Shown here piece by piece: positions 14,580 through 24,149 of a stretch of 34,190 bases of DNA; position 1 is the stretch's first letter; every line of letters begins with the position of its first letter. Location: contig JAFTHS010000001.1 of NCBI GenBank assembly GCA_017457295.1, positions 1-34,190 on the forward strand. The letters are read 5' to 3'. The stretch comes from Paludibacteraceae bacterium (GTDB lineage: Bacteria > Bacteroidota > Bacteroidia > Bacteroidales > Paludibacteraceae). Both the position numbers and the translations under genes were made by a program. Below the pieces are notes generated by a model that was not told the DNA's origin, searched no databases, and saw only the letters and a list, made by a program, of their open reading frames with translations.

Positions 14580-14611
14580 CAAAGGTACAAAAAAAAATGT
14601 GAATTTACAAA
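14580..14611 (-). promoter_or_regulatory. Promoter of the lysS operon
   Basis: On the minus strand TTTG (14611-14608), 20 bases, then TACCTTTG (14587-14580), an exact consensus match. The leader to the lysS start is about 60 bases. No terminator was seen between the prfC stop at 14648 and this promoter, so readthrough from prfC is possible. Confidence 0.75.
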
Positions 14612-14647
14612 CAAAAATGTAGAAAGTTAAATATAATTTAAAAAGTA

Positions 14648-16234
14648 CTAAAACTCACTAGTGAAGTGGAACTTGATGTTTTTGTAATCATTTTGCGCCA
14701 TTTGTAGCACATAGCCGCTATCCGCCATGAACACATCGCGTCCATCTTTATCCTTTGCCATGTATTGCGCTTTGCGCTTCTTGAACATGTCTAATTCCTG
14801 CTCGTTGTCTGACTCTATCCAGCACGCTTTGAACATTTGTAGTGTTTCCCAGCGACATTTGGCTTGGTACTCATGCTCCAGACGGTATTGGATAACCTCG
14901 AACTGCAATTGGCCGACAGTACCGATGATTTTTCTGCCATTGAACTGACTGACAAATAGTTGTGCCACACCTTCGTCCATGAGTTGGTTGATGCCTTTTT
15001 CCAATTGCTTTTGCTTCATAGGATCGGCATTTTCGATGTACTTGAACATCTCAGGCGAGAAGGATGGCAGGCCCTTGAAGTGGAGGTTCTCTCCGGCGGT
15101 AAGCGTATCACCAATCTTGAAGTTGCCCGTATCTGGCAAGCCGACAATATCGCCTGCAAATGCCTCATCCACAGTCTCTTTGCGTTGTGCCATGAAGCAG
15201 GTAGGCGCAGCGAAACGCATCTGACGATTCTCGCGCACGTGTTTATAATAGGTATTGCGGACGAACTTGCCCGAACATATCTTGAAGAATGCAATACACG
15301 AACGATGGTTAGGGTCCATATTAGCATGGATCTTGAAGCAAAACGCAGTGAATCCGTCTTCCATAGGTTCTACCTTACGCTCAATAGCCTCTACAGGACG
15401 TGGAGATGGTGCAATCTGCACAAAACATTCAAGGAGCTCTTTCACACCGAAGGTGTTAAGCGCAGAACCAAAGAATACAGGTGCCAATTCGCCTGCGAGG
15501 TATTCTTCTTGGCTGAAAGGATTATATACCCCCTCAATCATCTCTAAATCCTCTTGCAACTTTAGCGCATCGCTTTCGCCTACGAGTTGTGCGATTTGTG
15601 GATCGCTGACATTATCAAAGCGAATAGATTCAGTGACTTGCGTTTTGTTGGGAGTATATAGGTCGAGGGTAGATTGGAAGATATTGTACACCCCTTTGAA
15701 TCGCTGACCACTATTGATAGGCCACGATAGAGGGCGTACATGTATGCCGAGTTCGTTCTCCACCTCGTCCATGAGGTCGAATGGGTCTTTACCCTCTCGG
15801 TCCATCTTGTTGATAAAGACCATGACAGGTGTCTTGCGCATGCGGCATACCTGCATGAGTCGGCGAGTTTGGGTCTCCACACCCTTGGCAGAGTCGATGA
15901 CAATGACCACAGAATCCACGGCAGTGAGTGTGCGGAATGTATCTTCAGCAAAGTCTTGGTGACCAGGAGTATCGAGGATATTGATGTGATAATTATTATA
16001 GTCGAATCCCATGACTGATGTAGCCACAGAGATACCACGCTGTTTTTCAATCTCCATCCAGTCAGAGGTAGCTGTTTTGCGTATTTTGTTGGATTTAACA
16101 GCTCCTGCGACGTGGATCGCACCTCCATAGAGCAGCAGTTTTTCGGTGAGCGTGGTCTTACCCGCATCAGGGTGCGAAATGATCGCAAAGGTGCGGCGAC
16201 GCAAGATTTCTTGTTGTTCGGTGTTATTCAGCAT
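14648..16234 (-). CDS. prfC: Peptide chain release factor 3
   Basis: A 528-residue GTPase that recycles release factors 1 and 2 from the ribosome. G1 is '[10 protein letters not shown]' near residues 20-29, switch II/G3 is '[13 protein letters not shown]' near 91-103, and G4 is '[11 protein letters not shown]' near 144-154. The C-terminal region '[19 protein letters not shown]' matches RF3. Length is normal (E. coli 529). It follows purN after 24 bases in the pheT operon. Confidence 0.97.
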   Translation of the reverse strand: MLNNTEQQEILRRRTFAIISHPDAGKTTLTEKLLLYGGAIHVAGAVKSNKIRKTATSDWMEIEKQRGISVATSVMGFDYNNYHINILDTPGHQDFAEDTFRTLTAVDSVVIVIDSAKGVETQTRRLMQVCRMRKTPVMVFINKMDREGKDPFDLMDEVENELGIHVRPLSWPINSGQRFKGVYNIFQSTLDLYTPNKTQVTESIRFDNVSDPQIAQLVGESDALKLQEDLEMIEGVYNPFSQEEYLAGELAPVFFGSALNTFGVKELLECFVQIAPSPRPVEAIERKVEPMEDGFTAFCFKIHANMDPNHRSCIAFFKICSGKFVRNTYYKHVRENRQMRFAAPTCFMAQRKETVDEAFAGDIVGLPDTGNFKIGDTLTAGENLHFKGLPSFSPEMFKYIENADPMKQKQLEKGINQLMDEGVAQLFVSQFNGRKIIGTVGQLQFEVIQYRLEHEYQAKCRWETLQMFKACWIESDNEQELDMFKKRKAQYMAKDKDGRDVFMADSGYVLQMAQNDYKNIKFHFTSEF

Positions 16235-16258
16235 TGTATGTTGTTAATTATCTGTAAT

Positions 16259-16801
16259 TTATAAATGTGCTAATTCATCTATGACGCGCGGCAAAAGAAT
16301 TTTTTCTTGTTCTTGAATGCGTTGAGCCAGTGTTTCGGGTGTGTCCTCAGGTAGGACATCCACTTTTGCTTGAGCAATGATGCTACCTCCATCGATCTCA
16401 GCACTTACGTAATGCACCGTGCAGCCAGCCTCTTGCTCCTTTGCCGCTAATACTGCTTCTTGCACATGAATGCCGTACATGCCCTTGCCTCCGTACTTAG
16501 GCAATAGTGATGGATGGATATTGATGATGCGTTTGTTCCATTTTTCGCAAATCCAATGAGGAATGATAGCCAGAAAACCCGCCAATACCACCAATTGAAT
16601 GTTACTATTGGCTAGAGCAGTGTCTATTGCGGTCCAATCCTTGGTCTGTAGGGTAGGAATATGGTGCTTTTGGGCGCGCTCCACGGCCTGGCACTCGCGA
16701 TTAGCCACCACCAACGCCACATGGTACCCCAACTCCGCTTGTCGATCAATGAGCGTCTGTAGGGTAGTACCTGTACCTGATGCAAAAATGGCAATGTTCA
16801 T
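16259..16801 (-). CDS. purN: Phosphoribosylglycinamide formyltransferase PurN
   Basis: A 180-residue enzyme, slightly shorter than E. coli PurN (212), that transfers formyl from 10-formyltetrahydrofolate to GAR in purine synthesis. The N-terminal phosphate loop reads 'FASGTGTTLQ', with Thr where the family commonly has Asn (GTN). The catalytic set is present: Asn and His in 'INIHPSLLPKYGG' near residues 91-104 and Asp in 'EIDGGSII' near 128-135. A 37-codon ORF lies directly upstream and prfC downstream. Confidence 0.92.
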   Translation of the reverse strand: MNIAIFASGTGTTLQTLIDRQAELGYHVALVVANRECQAVERAQKHHIPTLQTKDWTAIDTALANSNIQLVVLAGFLAIIPHWICEKWNKRIINIHPSLLPKYGGKGMYGIHVQEAVLAAKEQEAGCTVHYVSAEIDGGSIIAQAKVDVLPEDTPETLAQRIQEQEKILLPRVIDELAHL

Positions 16802-16807
16802 ACTTAT

Positions 16808-16921
16808 TCAATGTCCACGAACGAAGATACCTTCGGCTTGATTTTCAACGAAACAGCACTCGTCCGAATGTTCTTCGGCGAATGCTGCCTGCTGCTCTTG
16901 TAGGTATTGCTCGTATGTCAT
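16808..16921 (-). CDS. Small ORF (37 aa) between pheT and purN
   Basis: An ATG at 16921 opens a 37-codon frame ending with TGA at 16808-16810. It begins 2 bases after the pheT stop and ends 6 bases before the purN ATG, exactly filling the gap, which suggests it is translated. The product is acidic and Gln/Glu-rich at the start ('MTYEQYLQEQQAAFAEEH') with a paired Cys-Cys at residues 22-23 and a basic end 'VRGH'. No family is recognised. Alternatives are a leader peptide coupling translation of purN, or chance. Confidence 0.5.
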   Translation of the reverse strand: MTYEQYLQEQQAAFAEEHSDECCFVENQAEGIFVRGH

Positions 16922-16923
16922 TT

Positions 16924-19410
16924 TTATCTGAGTTTTGCGCCGAACTTCTCCTCAAAGGTCTTTTGCAATTTGGCCATAATGGCTTCGATTTGCTTATCTT
17001 TTAGGGTGTTCTCCGCATCTTGCAAGATGAAAGAAAGTGCATAACTCTTCTTACCCGCCTCGAGGTTTTTGCCTTCGTACACGTCGAAGAGATTGACAGC
17101 TTTGAGCAGTTTCTTCTCGGTAGCATATGCAGCTTGTGCTAAATCTGCAAAAGTAACAGATTTATCGACCAATAATGCAAAGTCGCGTTTCACCTCAGGG
17201 AATTTTGGCAGATCATTGATTACTGGTTTGTATTGCTTGTTGAGGCGCAGAAGCATATTCCAATCTAAGTCGGCATAGTAAACAGGATTGTCGATGTCGA
17301 ATGCTTTAAGCTGCTTCTTTGCCACGATTGCCATTACGCCTATTTGCTTGCCGTTAGGTGCGAGGATGGTCAGTCCATCGTCGAACAACTCGTTCGCAGC
17401 CATTGGAGCCAACTTAAACAATTGTACACCCATACGGCGGAGTACATTAGCCACATATGCATGCAATTGGTAGAACGAAGATTTCTCCTCTTTTTGCACC
17501 CACGATTGTGGCGTTTTGTTACCCGTTATCCACAATGCCAAGTGAGGTTCTTCGCTGTATGCATAGAGTGGGTCATAGACCCAATGTGGGTCCTTGGCTT
17601 GGCGGTCGGTAATCTTTTGCGCATTGTAGTGATAGCAATTGCCAAACTCGTAGAACTTGAGATCAGCATTCTTGCGATTGGCATTGCGTTGGATGCTTTC
17701 CAAGCCGCCAAAGAGCAATGTCTGACGCATTACGCCAAGGTCCTGACTCAGTGGGTTCATAATCTTGACGCAAGTAGCCAAACTGAGCCCTTCTAATCTC
17801 TCGTAGTATGATACTTTGGTGAGCGAGTTGTTGAGTATCTCATTGAAACCTTGTGCGGTCAGTTGCTCGGATATACGAATCTGCAATGCCACTGGGTTGG
17901 GCTTTGGATTGTAGCTGAGACTGGTATTCAGCTTCTCAGGGAATTCCACATTGTTGTAGCCATAGATGCGGAGAATATCTTCCACCACATCGCACTCGCG
18001 CTGTACATCAACGCGGTAGCGTGGTACACCAATCTGCCATACATTGCCCTCTTGGCTGTAGATCTCAACTTCTAATGCATGGAGGATAGTGGCGATTAGT
18101 TCTTCGCCTATCTCCTTGCCAATCAATGTGTTTACGCGGTCGATATGGAGTTCTACAGGGAATGGCGCAAAATGAGTATCGCCTTGATCAGTGATTTCCA
18201 TAGCAATCTCTCCACCTGCTACCTCTTGTATGAGAAGTGCGCAGCGCTTGAGTACATAGAGGGTATTGTTAGGATCGCAACCACGCTCGTAGCGGAAACT
18301 GGCATCGGTGGATAGCTGATGACGGCGCGCAGTCTTACGAATGCTGACAGGGTCGAAATATGCACTCTCAAGGAAGACGTTGGTGGTTTGCTCTGTGATA
18401 CCAGAATCTTGACCGCCAAACACACCTGCGATACACATAGGCTCCTCGGCATTGCAAATCATCAGGTCTGCAGCCGATAGGGTACGCTCGATACCATCGA
18501 GGGTAACGAACTTCTGCCCTTCAGTGGCATTTTTTACAATCACCTTGTTGCCCTTGATCTTATCAGCATCGAAAGCGTGGAGCGCTTGTCCCATCTCATG
18601 GAGCACGAAGTTGGTAGCATCAACTACGTTGCTGATAGGGCGTATACCTACTGTTCCCAATGCTTTCTTGAGCCAATCGGGCGATTCGCCAATAGTGACA
18701 CCCTTGATGCTGACGCCAGTATAGCGAGGGCATGCTTGCGCATTTTCCACCACCACCTGAATAGGCAATTCGTGGCTATCTACTTTGAAAGCATCTACGC
18801 TTGGCTTGGTTAGCTGAATATCAACGCCCTTGGCTTGATAGTACGCATATAGGTCGCGTGCTACGCCATAGTGACTAGCTCCATCCGCACGGTTAGGAGT
18901 AATATCTACCTCAATCAATGTATCATCTTCCACACCAAAATACTCTTTCGCAGGCATGCCTACGGGCGTATCCGATGGCAATACCATGATACCATCGTGG
19001 CTGGTACCTACACCAATCTCATCTTCTGCGCAAATCATTCCCAACGATTCCTCGCCGCGAATCTTGCCACGTTTGATAGTGAATTTCTCATCGCCATCGT
19101 AGAGCACAGTGCCTACAGTGGCTACAATCACCTTTTGCCCTGCGGCTACATTGGGTGCTCCGCACACGATTTGCAATGGCTCCGCATCAGGGGCCACGCG
19201 AGTGGTGGTGATATGCAGGTGGTCGGAGTTAGGATGATCAACGCATGTGATCACTTCGCCTACTACCAAACCCTCTAATCCACCTTTGATGGTTTGCACT
19301 TTTTCTACCTTACCAACTTCCAAACCGATAGAAGTCAATACTTTTGCCACTTCTTCAGCAGAATCATTCAACTGGATGTAGCGTTTAAGCCAATTGTACG
19401 ATATATTCAT
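16924..19410 (-). CDS. pheT: Phenylalanyl-tRNA synthetase beta subunit
   Basis: An 828-residue beta subunit; with PheS (not in the window) it charges tRNA-Phe. Domains in order: an EMAP-type tRNA-binding domain about 40-150 ('VVGEVITCVDHPNSDHLHI'), the B3/4 editing domain about 210-390 including 'NVVDATNFVLHEMGQALHAF', the B5 domain about 400-480, the catalytic-like core with 'NPLSQDLGVMRQTLL' near 550-565, and a C-terminal FDX-ACB anticodon domain about 735-828 ('FPEVKRDFALLVD'). Length is normal. It leads an operon with the 37-codon ORF, purN and prfC. Confidence 0.97.
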   Translation of the reverse strand: MNISYNWLKRYIQLNDSAEEVAKVLTSIGLEVGKVEKVQTIKGGLEGLVVGEVITCVDHPNSDHLHITTTRVAPDAEPLQIVCGAPNVAAGQKVIVATVGTVLYDGDEKFTIKRGKIRGEESLGMICAEDEIGVGTSHDGIMVLPSDTPVGMPAKEYFGVEDDTLIEVDITPNRADGASHYGVARDLYAYYQAKGVDIQLTKPSVDAFKVDSHELPIQVVVENAQACPRYTGVSIKGVTIGESPDWLKKALGTVGIRPISNVVDATNFVLHEMGQALHAFDADKIKGNKVIVKNATEGQKFVTLDGIERTLSAADLMICNAEEPMCIAGVFGGQDSGITEQTTNVFLESAYFDPVSIRKTARRHQLSTDASFRYERGCDPNNTLYVLKRCALLIQEVAGGEIAMEITDQGDTHFAPFPVELHIDRVNTLIGKEIGEELIATILHALEVEIYSQEGNVWQIGVPRYRVDVQRECDVVEDILRIYGYNNVEFPEKLNTSLSYNPKPNPVALQIRISEQLTAQGFNEILNNSLTKVSYYERLEGLSLATCVKIMNPLSQDLGVMRQTLLFGGLESIQRNANRKNADLKFYEFGNCYHYNAQKITDRQAKDPHWVYDPLYAYSEEPHLALWITGNKTPQSWVQKEEKSSFYQLHAYVANVLRRMGVQLFKLAPMAANELFDDGLTILAPNGKQIGVMAIVAKKQLKAFDIDNPVYYADLDWNMLLRLNKQYKPVINDLPKFPEVKRDFALLVDKSVTFADLAQAAYATEKKLLKAVNLFDVYEGKNLEAGKKSYALSFILQDAENTLKDKQIEAIMAKLQKTFEEKFGAKLR

Positions 19411-19475
19411 AATCTTGTAATTTATTCAATTTAGTAGATGTTTTTGCCTAGTTATTATTCATAATAAATAGCCCG

Positions 19476-19507
19476 CAAAGGTACTGCTTTTTTTGCAAAT
19501 ATGCAAA
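19476..19507 (-). promoter_or_regulatory. Promoter of the pheT-purN-prfC operon
   Basis: On the minus strand TTTG (19507-19504), 20 bases, then TACCTTTG (19483-19476), an exact consensus match. The leader to the pheT start is about 60 bases. Confidence 0.75.
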
Positions 19508-19549
19508 TAATATCACTTTTTTGTTGAAATATCAATTTTTTGAAGCGTC

Positions 19550-22500
19550 TCATTCCAATATTTTGTTCAGTAGATGCAGTGCGCCACTGATGGTTTTGAC
19601 TTGGTTGATTACCGCATATCTTTTTCCTGTAGGTTTGCCATCACGGTCTTTGTCTTCTACCAACCTGCAACGTTCCACACGTGAACAGGCGTATTGCAAT
19701 ATTTTGCCAAATACATTGGATTGGAAATAGCGGGGTGTGTTGACAAAATAGAGCGACATGCGGTCTTGCTTTAGAATGACTTTTTCTATACCCATTTGGC
19801 AGCATAACCACCTCAATCTCACCACATTCAGCAATTGCACTGCTTCTTCTGGCAGGTTGCCAAAACGATCAATAAGACGCTTCTCGTAGGCGAGAAGACT
19901 AGTTTCATCGCTAAGACTATCTAATTCGCGATACAAACTAATTCGCTCGGATATATTTTCCACGTATGTAGGTGGAAACGAGAGCGGTAAATCGCTTTCC
20001 AACTGACTATCATTGCACCATTTTTTATGGCCTTTGTTCTCTGCCTCGTGCATGCTGGTGGCTATGGCAATACCTTCCTCTTCTCTGATTTCTTCCACTG
20101 CCTCATTCAGGATGCGTTGATAGGTTTCGTATCCTAAGTCTGCGATAAACCCGCTTTGCTCTGCTCCCAGCATGTTTCCTGCACCACGAATATCCAAATC
20201 TTGCATAGCCAGCTGGAAGCCCGAGCCCAGTTCTGCAAAGGTGGTCAGCGCATCCAACCTGCGGCGAGCATCGGCGGTCAGCAATTCGCGGTCTGGGGTG
20301 ATCAAGTAGCAATATGCTTTGCGGTTGGAGCGTCCTACGCGGCCGCGCAACTGGTGCAAATCGGATAAACCATAATGCTGTGCAGAATGGATGATAATGG
20401 TGTTCACATTGGGTATGTCAACACCCGATTCGATGATGGTGGTTGAGATGAGGATATCGTAGTCGTAGTTGATGAAGGCCTCTAATCGCTCTTCCATTTC
20501 GCCTGCTGGCATTTGTCCGTGTGCGATGACAGTGCGTGCTTGCGGACACATGCGTAGTATTCTGTTCTCCAATCTGGGCAACATCTCGATGCGATTGCAC
20601 ACCACATATATCTGCCCATTGCGTTCCATCTCCAGCTCGATGGCCTCTTTTATTATATCTTCATCATCCAGCGTAATCTGCTCTGTCTGAACGGGATAGC
20701 GATTGGGTGGGGGAGTGTTGATCACACTCAAGTCGCGCGCACCCAGCAGCGAGAACTGCAGTGTCCTGGGGATAGGTGTAGCAGTGAGTGTCAGTACATC
20801 CACGTTCGTGCGAAGCGACTTCAGTTTTTCTTTTACAGCAACTCCGAATTTTTGTTCCTCATCTATGATCAACAGCCCCAGGTCTTTCCATTCCACCTGT
20901 TTGCCCACCAACTTGTGCGTACCTATCAGTACGTCAATCTTTCCTATTTTCAGGTCGGCAAGTACTTCTTTTACTTCTTTAGGGGTTTTGCTTCGGCTGA
21001 GGTATTCGATGCGAATAGGAAAGTCCTTGAATCGCTCTTTGAAGGTGTTGTAATGCTGCATGGCGAGTACTGTGGTTGGTACTAGTACTGCCACTTGCTT
21101 GCCATCGGTGGCTGCTTTGAAAGCGGCTCGCATGGCCACTTCCGTTTTGCCAAATCCTACATCGCCACATACCAATCTATCCATTGGCATAGGGCTTTCC
21201 ATATCATGTTTGATGTCCAATGTGGCTTTGGCTTGGTCGGGAGTATCTTCGTAGAAGAAGGATGCTTCTAATTCGTGTTGCATATATCCGTCGGGGGAGT
21301 AGGCGAAGCCCTCTTGCTGCTTGCGCGCGGCGTATAAGCGAATCAGGTCGCGAGCTATGTCTTTCACCTTGTCTTTGGTGCGCTCTTTCATTCGTTCCCA
21401 AGCGCCCGAGCCCAATCGTGATATGGTAGGTTCGCTACCTTCTTTGCCTTTGTATTTGGATATACGATGCAGGTTGTGAATACTAACAAATATGGTATCT
21501 CCTCCGCGGTAAGTCAGTTTGATACTTTCTTGACTTCTGCCGTGGAAGTTCGTTGTCACCAACCCTGCGAACCTACCTACGCCGTGGTCGGTATGTACCA
21601 CATAATCACCTATTTGCAATTGATTGATTTCTTTGAGAGTGATGATGGCTTTGCCTCGTCGGGCATTCTCCGAACGAAGGCTGACGCGGTGGTAGCGTTC
21701 GAATATCTCATGATCGGTATAGCAGCATATTTTTGCACTTTTATCCACAAATCCCGCATGCAGTGTTTGGCTGACTGCCACAAACGATATGTCCGATTCT
21801 TTGTCTTCGAATATGGCCCGCAGTCGGTCGGTTTGCTTCACTTGGTCTGCTAGAATATACACCTTATATCCTTCGCGTATGCGTGCGCGTAGGTCATCGA
21901 TTAGTATCTCAAAGTTCTTGTTGAAAGCAGGTTGGGGCAGTGTATCAAAATCTATGGCATCGTATCGGTCGAACGTGCTTTTTCCGCTAATCTCTATTGT
22001 CGTGCCTGCTTCGATATTCGATAGCTGAAATTCGCTGCCCGATGTTTTGTATCTCACCAGACTAAAATCGTTGCTCACCCATATGGTATTATTGTTCAGA
22101 TACTCTACGAGCGACGATGTGGTTTGTTCGGAGGATGCTTGTGCTACGATATGGATGGCGTTTGTGCGCTCCATAGACAGCTGTGTCTCTATATCAAACT
22201 CGCGAATAGAATCCACTTCATCACCAAAGAAATCGATGCGATAGGGATAGTCGTGGGCGTAGCTATACACGTCTAATATACCGCCACGAACGGCAAACTG
22301 ACCAGGTTCGTAAACGAAGTCAACCCGTTGAAAGTCAAACGATATGAGCTGATTGATTAGGTCGGATTGTGCAATCTCTTCTTCCGTGTGGATATGGATG
22401 GTTTTGCTCTGCAGGTCTTCAGGTTGTGGTACAGGTTCGATGAGTGCTTCGGGGTAGGTGACGATGATTATCTCTCCCTTTTCCGTTTTGTCCTTTCCGT

Positions 22501-22864
22501 TTACCTTTTTTGCTTTGGTTAGTGCACTCAGTACTTCTGTGCGTTGTACCATCATTGCCTCATCTTTGCCTTGTCTGCGTCGGTGTGAGCAAGGGAAGAA
22601 GTACACATCTTGTTCGTTGCGCAACGTACGCAAATCAGCGTACATATACTGTGCGCTGTCGGCATTGTCTAATACGATTAGCATGGCCCGTGCGTGGGCA
22701 TTGGTGGCTAATCGTTGGTGTAGATTAGATAGTATGATTGCTTGCGAAGAGGCATGTAGATTCCTGAGCAAAAAGTGCTTCTCACGCTTTTTGCTTAATT
22801 CATTTGCCATTACATCCACCTCGGGATGCAGAGCAAACACGTGCGCTAAATCCCTTATCTCCAT
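19550..22864 (-). CDS. mfd: Transcription-repair coupling factor Mfd
   Basis: A 1104-residue ATP-driven translocase that removes stalled RNA polymerase and recruits UvrA to DNA damage. A UvrB-like N-terminal module covers about 1-330; the CarD-like RNA-polymerase-interaction domain begins near 420 ('IGDYVVHTDHGVGRFAGL'). The RecG-like motor has Walker A 'GDVGFGKTEVAMRA' near 570, the DEEQ box 'IIDEEQKFGV' near 665 and the QxxGRxGR motif in 'LRGRVGRSN' near 840. The C-terminal TRCF domain follows. Length is normal. The ATG at 22864 matches the N-terminus expected for Bacteroidota Mfd, which puts the start only 7 bases from the -7 box. Confidence 0.96.
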   Translation of the reverse strand: MEIRDLAHVFALHPEVDVMANELSKKREKHFLLRNLHASSQAIILSNLHQRLATNAHARAMLIVLDNADSAQYMYADLRTLRNEQDVYFFPCSHRRRQGKDEAMMVQRTEVLSALTKAKKVNGKDKTEKGEIIIVTYPEALIEPVPQPEDLQSKTIHIHTEEEIAQSDLINQLISFDFQRVDFVYEPGQFAVRGGILDVYSYAHDYPYRIDFFGDEVDSIREFDIETQLSMERTNAIHIVAQASSEQTTSSLVEYLNNNTIWVSNDFSLVRYKTSGSEFQLSNIEAGTTIEISGKSTFDRYDAIDFDTLPQPAFNKNFEILIDDLRARIREGYKVYILADQVKQTDRLRAIFEDKESDISFVAVSQTLHAGFVDKSAKICCYTDHEIFERYHRVSLRSENARRGKAIITLKEINQLQIGDYVVHTDHGVGRFAGLVTTNFHGRSQESIKLTYRGGDTIFVSIHNLHRISKYKGKEGSEPTISRLGSGAWERMKERTKDKVKDIARDLIRLYAARKQQEGFAYSPDGYMQHELEASFFYEDTPDQAKATLDIKHDMESPMPMDRLVCGDVGFGKTEVAMRAAFKAATDGKQVAVLVPTTVLAMQHYNTFKERFKDFPIRIEYLSRSKTPKEVKEVLADLKIGKIDVLIGTHKLVGKQVEWKDLGLLIIDEEQKFGVAVKEKLKSLRTNVDVLTLTATPIPRTLQFSLLGARDLSVINTPPPNRYPVQTEQITLDDEDIIKEAIELEMERNGQIYVVCNRIEMLPRLENRILRMCPQARTVIAHGQMPAGEMEERLEAFINYDYDILISTTIIESGVDIPNVNTIIIHSAQHYGLSDLHQLRGRVGRSNRKAYCYLITPDRELLTADARRRLDALTTFAELGSGFQLAMQDLDIRGAGNMLGAEQSGFIADLGYETYQRILNEAVEEIREEEGIAIATSMHEAENKGHKKWCNDSQLESDLPLSFPPTYVENISERISLYRELDSLSDETSLLAYEKRLIDRFGNLPEEAVQLLNVVRLRWLCCQMGIEKVILKQDRMSLYFVNTPRYFQSNVFGKILQYACSRVERCRLVEDKDRDGKPTGKRYAVINQVKTISGALHLLNKILE

Positions 22865-22871
22865 TCGAGTG

Positions 22872-22903
22872 CAAAGGTACTACAAAAAATGCACATGTGC
22901 AAG
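22872..22903 (-). promoter_or_regulatory. Promoter of mfd, nearly leaderless
   Basis: On the minus strand CTTG (22903-22900), 20 bases, then TACCTTTG (22879-22872). The ATG begins at 22864, so the transcript should have a leader of only about 0-5 bases. Confidence 0.65.
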
Positions 22904-22963
22904 AAAAGTGAACATTATTTTTAAAAAAGTAACTGTTATTTTATTTCTATTTCGGCTACTAAA

Positions 22964-22995
22964 TTTGCTTATTTCAATATATTTTATTACCTTTG
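22964..22995 (+). promoter_or_regulatory. Promoter of the seven-gene plus-strand operon
   Basis: TTTG (22964-22967), 20 bases, TACCTTTG (22988-22995). The ATG at 23035 follows after 39 bases. The longer frame starting at 22993 would begin inside this box and is rejected. Confidence 0.75.
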
Positions 22996-23034
22996 CACCC
23001 GGAAAAGAGATATCAACCATTAATTGCACCATAT

Positions 23035-23652
23035 ATGCGCGTACTACTCATCAACGGTAGCCCCCGTGTGAAAGGCAATACCAGCATTGCTTTAGCAGAA
23101 GTGGCAAAAACACTGGAAGCAGAGGGCATTGATACTATCATTGTGAATATTGGCAATCAGCCAGTTCGTGGCTGTGTAGCGTGTGGAGCATGCCATGTGA
23201 AGAAAGGCAAATGTGCTTTCTCAGATCCGCTATATGACCAATTGCATGCTATCCTGACGGAAGGAGTAGATGGCTTGGTGGTTGGCTCGCCAGTGTATTA
23301 TGCAGGGCCTAATGGCTCGCTTTGTGCTTTGCTTGATCGCCTCTTCTATTCTGCAGGAGCGATGCTATCCTACAAGCCAGCAGCTGCTGTGGCAGTATGC
23401 CGCAGAGGAGGAGCAAGTGCATGCTTTGATAGACTGAATAAGTACTTTACTATCAATAATATGCCCGTTGTTTCGTCGCAATACTGGAATAGTGTGCATG
23501 GTTGGGAAAAGGGTGAAGCAACGCAAGATGCCGAAGGGCTTCAAACCATGCGCACCTTGGCACGTAACATGGCATGGATGATGCGTAATCTAGCCAAAGA
23601 GCAACGCCCCGAAAGCGAGAAACCAAAAATGAGAACGAATTTTATAGGATAA
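23035..23652 (+). CDS. Iron-sulfur flavoprotein / NADPH-dependent FMN reductase-like
   Basis: A 205-residue flavodoxin-fold protein. The N-terminal 'LLINGSPRVKGNTS' is the FMN phosphate loop. 'GCVACGACHVKKGKC' near residues 43-57 is a compact C-x2-C-x2-C-x6-C motif like that of archaeal and bacterial iron-sulfur flavoproteins, so it probably holds both FMN and a 4Fe-4S cluster. 'VGSPVYYAGPNGSLCALLDRLFY' shows the second flavin-binding loop. The substrate is unknown. It is first in the operon and is 4 bases from a cysteine-rich partner that may be its redox partner. Confidence 0.85.
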   Translation: MRVLLINGSPRVKGNTSIALAEVAKTLEAEGIDTIIVNIGNQPVRGCVACGACHVKKGKCAFSDPLYDQLHAILTEGVDGLVVGSPVYYAGPNGSLCALLDRLFYSAGAMLSYKPAAAVAVCRRGGASACFDRLNKYFTINNMPVVSSQYWNSVHGWEKGEATQDAEGLQTMRTLARNMAWMMRNLAKEQRPESEKPKMRTNFIG

Positions 23653-23656
23653 TAAG

Positions 23657-24148
23657 ATGACACAACAAGAGATAGAAGAACGTGTAGAAAAAGCGAAAGA
23701 ACTTTTTCATCAAGGATTTAATTGCAGTCAGTCGGTGTTTGGTGCGTGTGCTGACCTCTATGGTATCACCGACGAAGCACTTGCTTTGCGTCTTTCCGCA
23801 TCGTTTGGCGGAGGTATAGGTCGTATGAGACAGACTTGTGGCGCTGCATGTGGTATGTTCCTATTGGCAGGGCTGGAGAATGGCAGTGCTACGCCTCATG
23901 ATGCCGAAGGCAAAAAGCAAAATTATGCTCTCGTGCAAGAGCTGGCGGCACAATTCAAATCAGAAAACGGCAGTCTTATTTGCGCTGAACTACTGGGGAT
24001 AGCGCCTAAAACGCATGAGACAGCGCAACAATTTGGAAATCCAACACCCGAACCACGTACAGAGGCCTACTATCAGAAACGCCCTTGTGCTGAGATGGTG
24101 GCCAGTGCCGTGAGAATATTTATAGAACATATAGAGCACAATCAATAA
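23657..24148 (+). CDS. C_GCAxxG_C_C family redox protein
   Basis: A 163-residue member of the C_GCAxxG_C_C family (TIGR01909). It carries 'NCSQSVF' near residues 22-28, 'GGGIGRMRQTCGAACGMFLLAG' spanning the signature C-GCAxxG near 53-74, then single Cys residues in 'SLICAELLG' and 'RPCAEMV'. The function of the family is poorly known; conserved cysteines suggest a metal or redox centre. It sits 4 bases after the iron-sulfur flavoprotein gene and 1 base before the endonuclease gene, so all three are surely co-transcribed. Confidence 0.85.
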   Translation: MTQQEIEERVEKAKELFHQGFNCSQSVFGACADLYGITDEALALRLSASFGGGIGRMRQTCGAACGMFLLAGLENGSATPHDAEGKKQNYALVQELAAQFKSENGSLICAELLGIAPKTHETAQQFGNPTPEPRTEAYYQKRPCAEMVASAVRIFIEHIEHNQ

Positions 24149-24149
24149 A

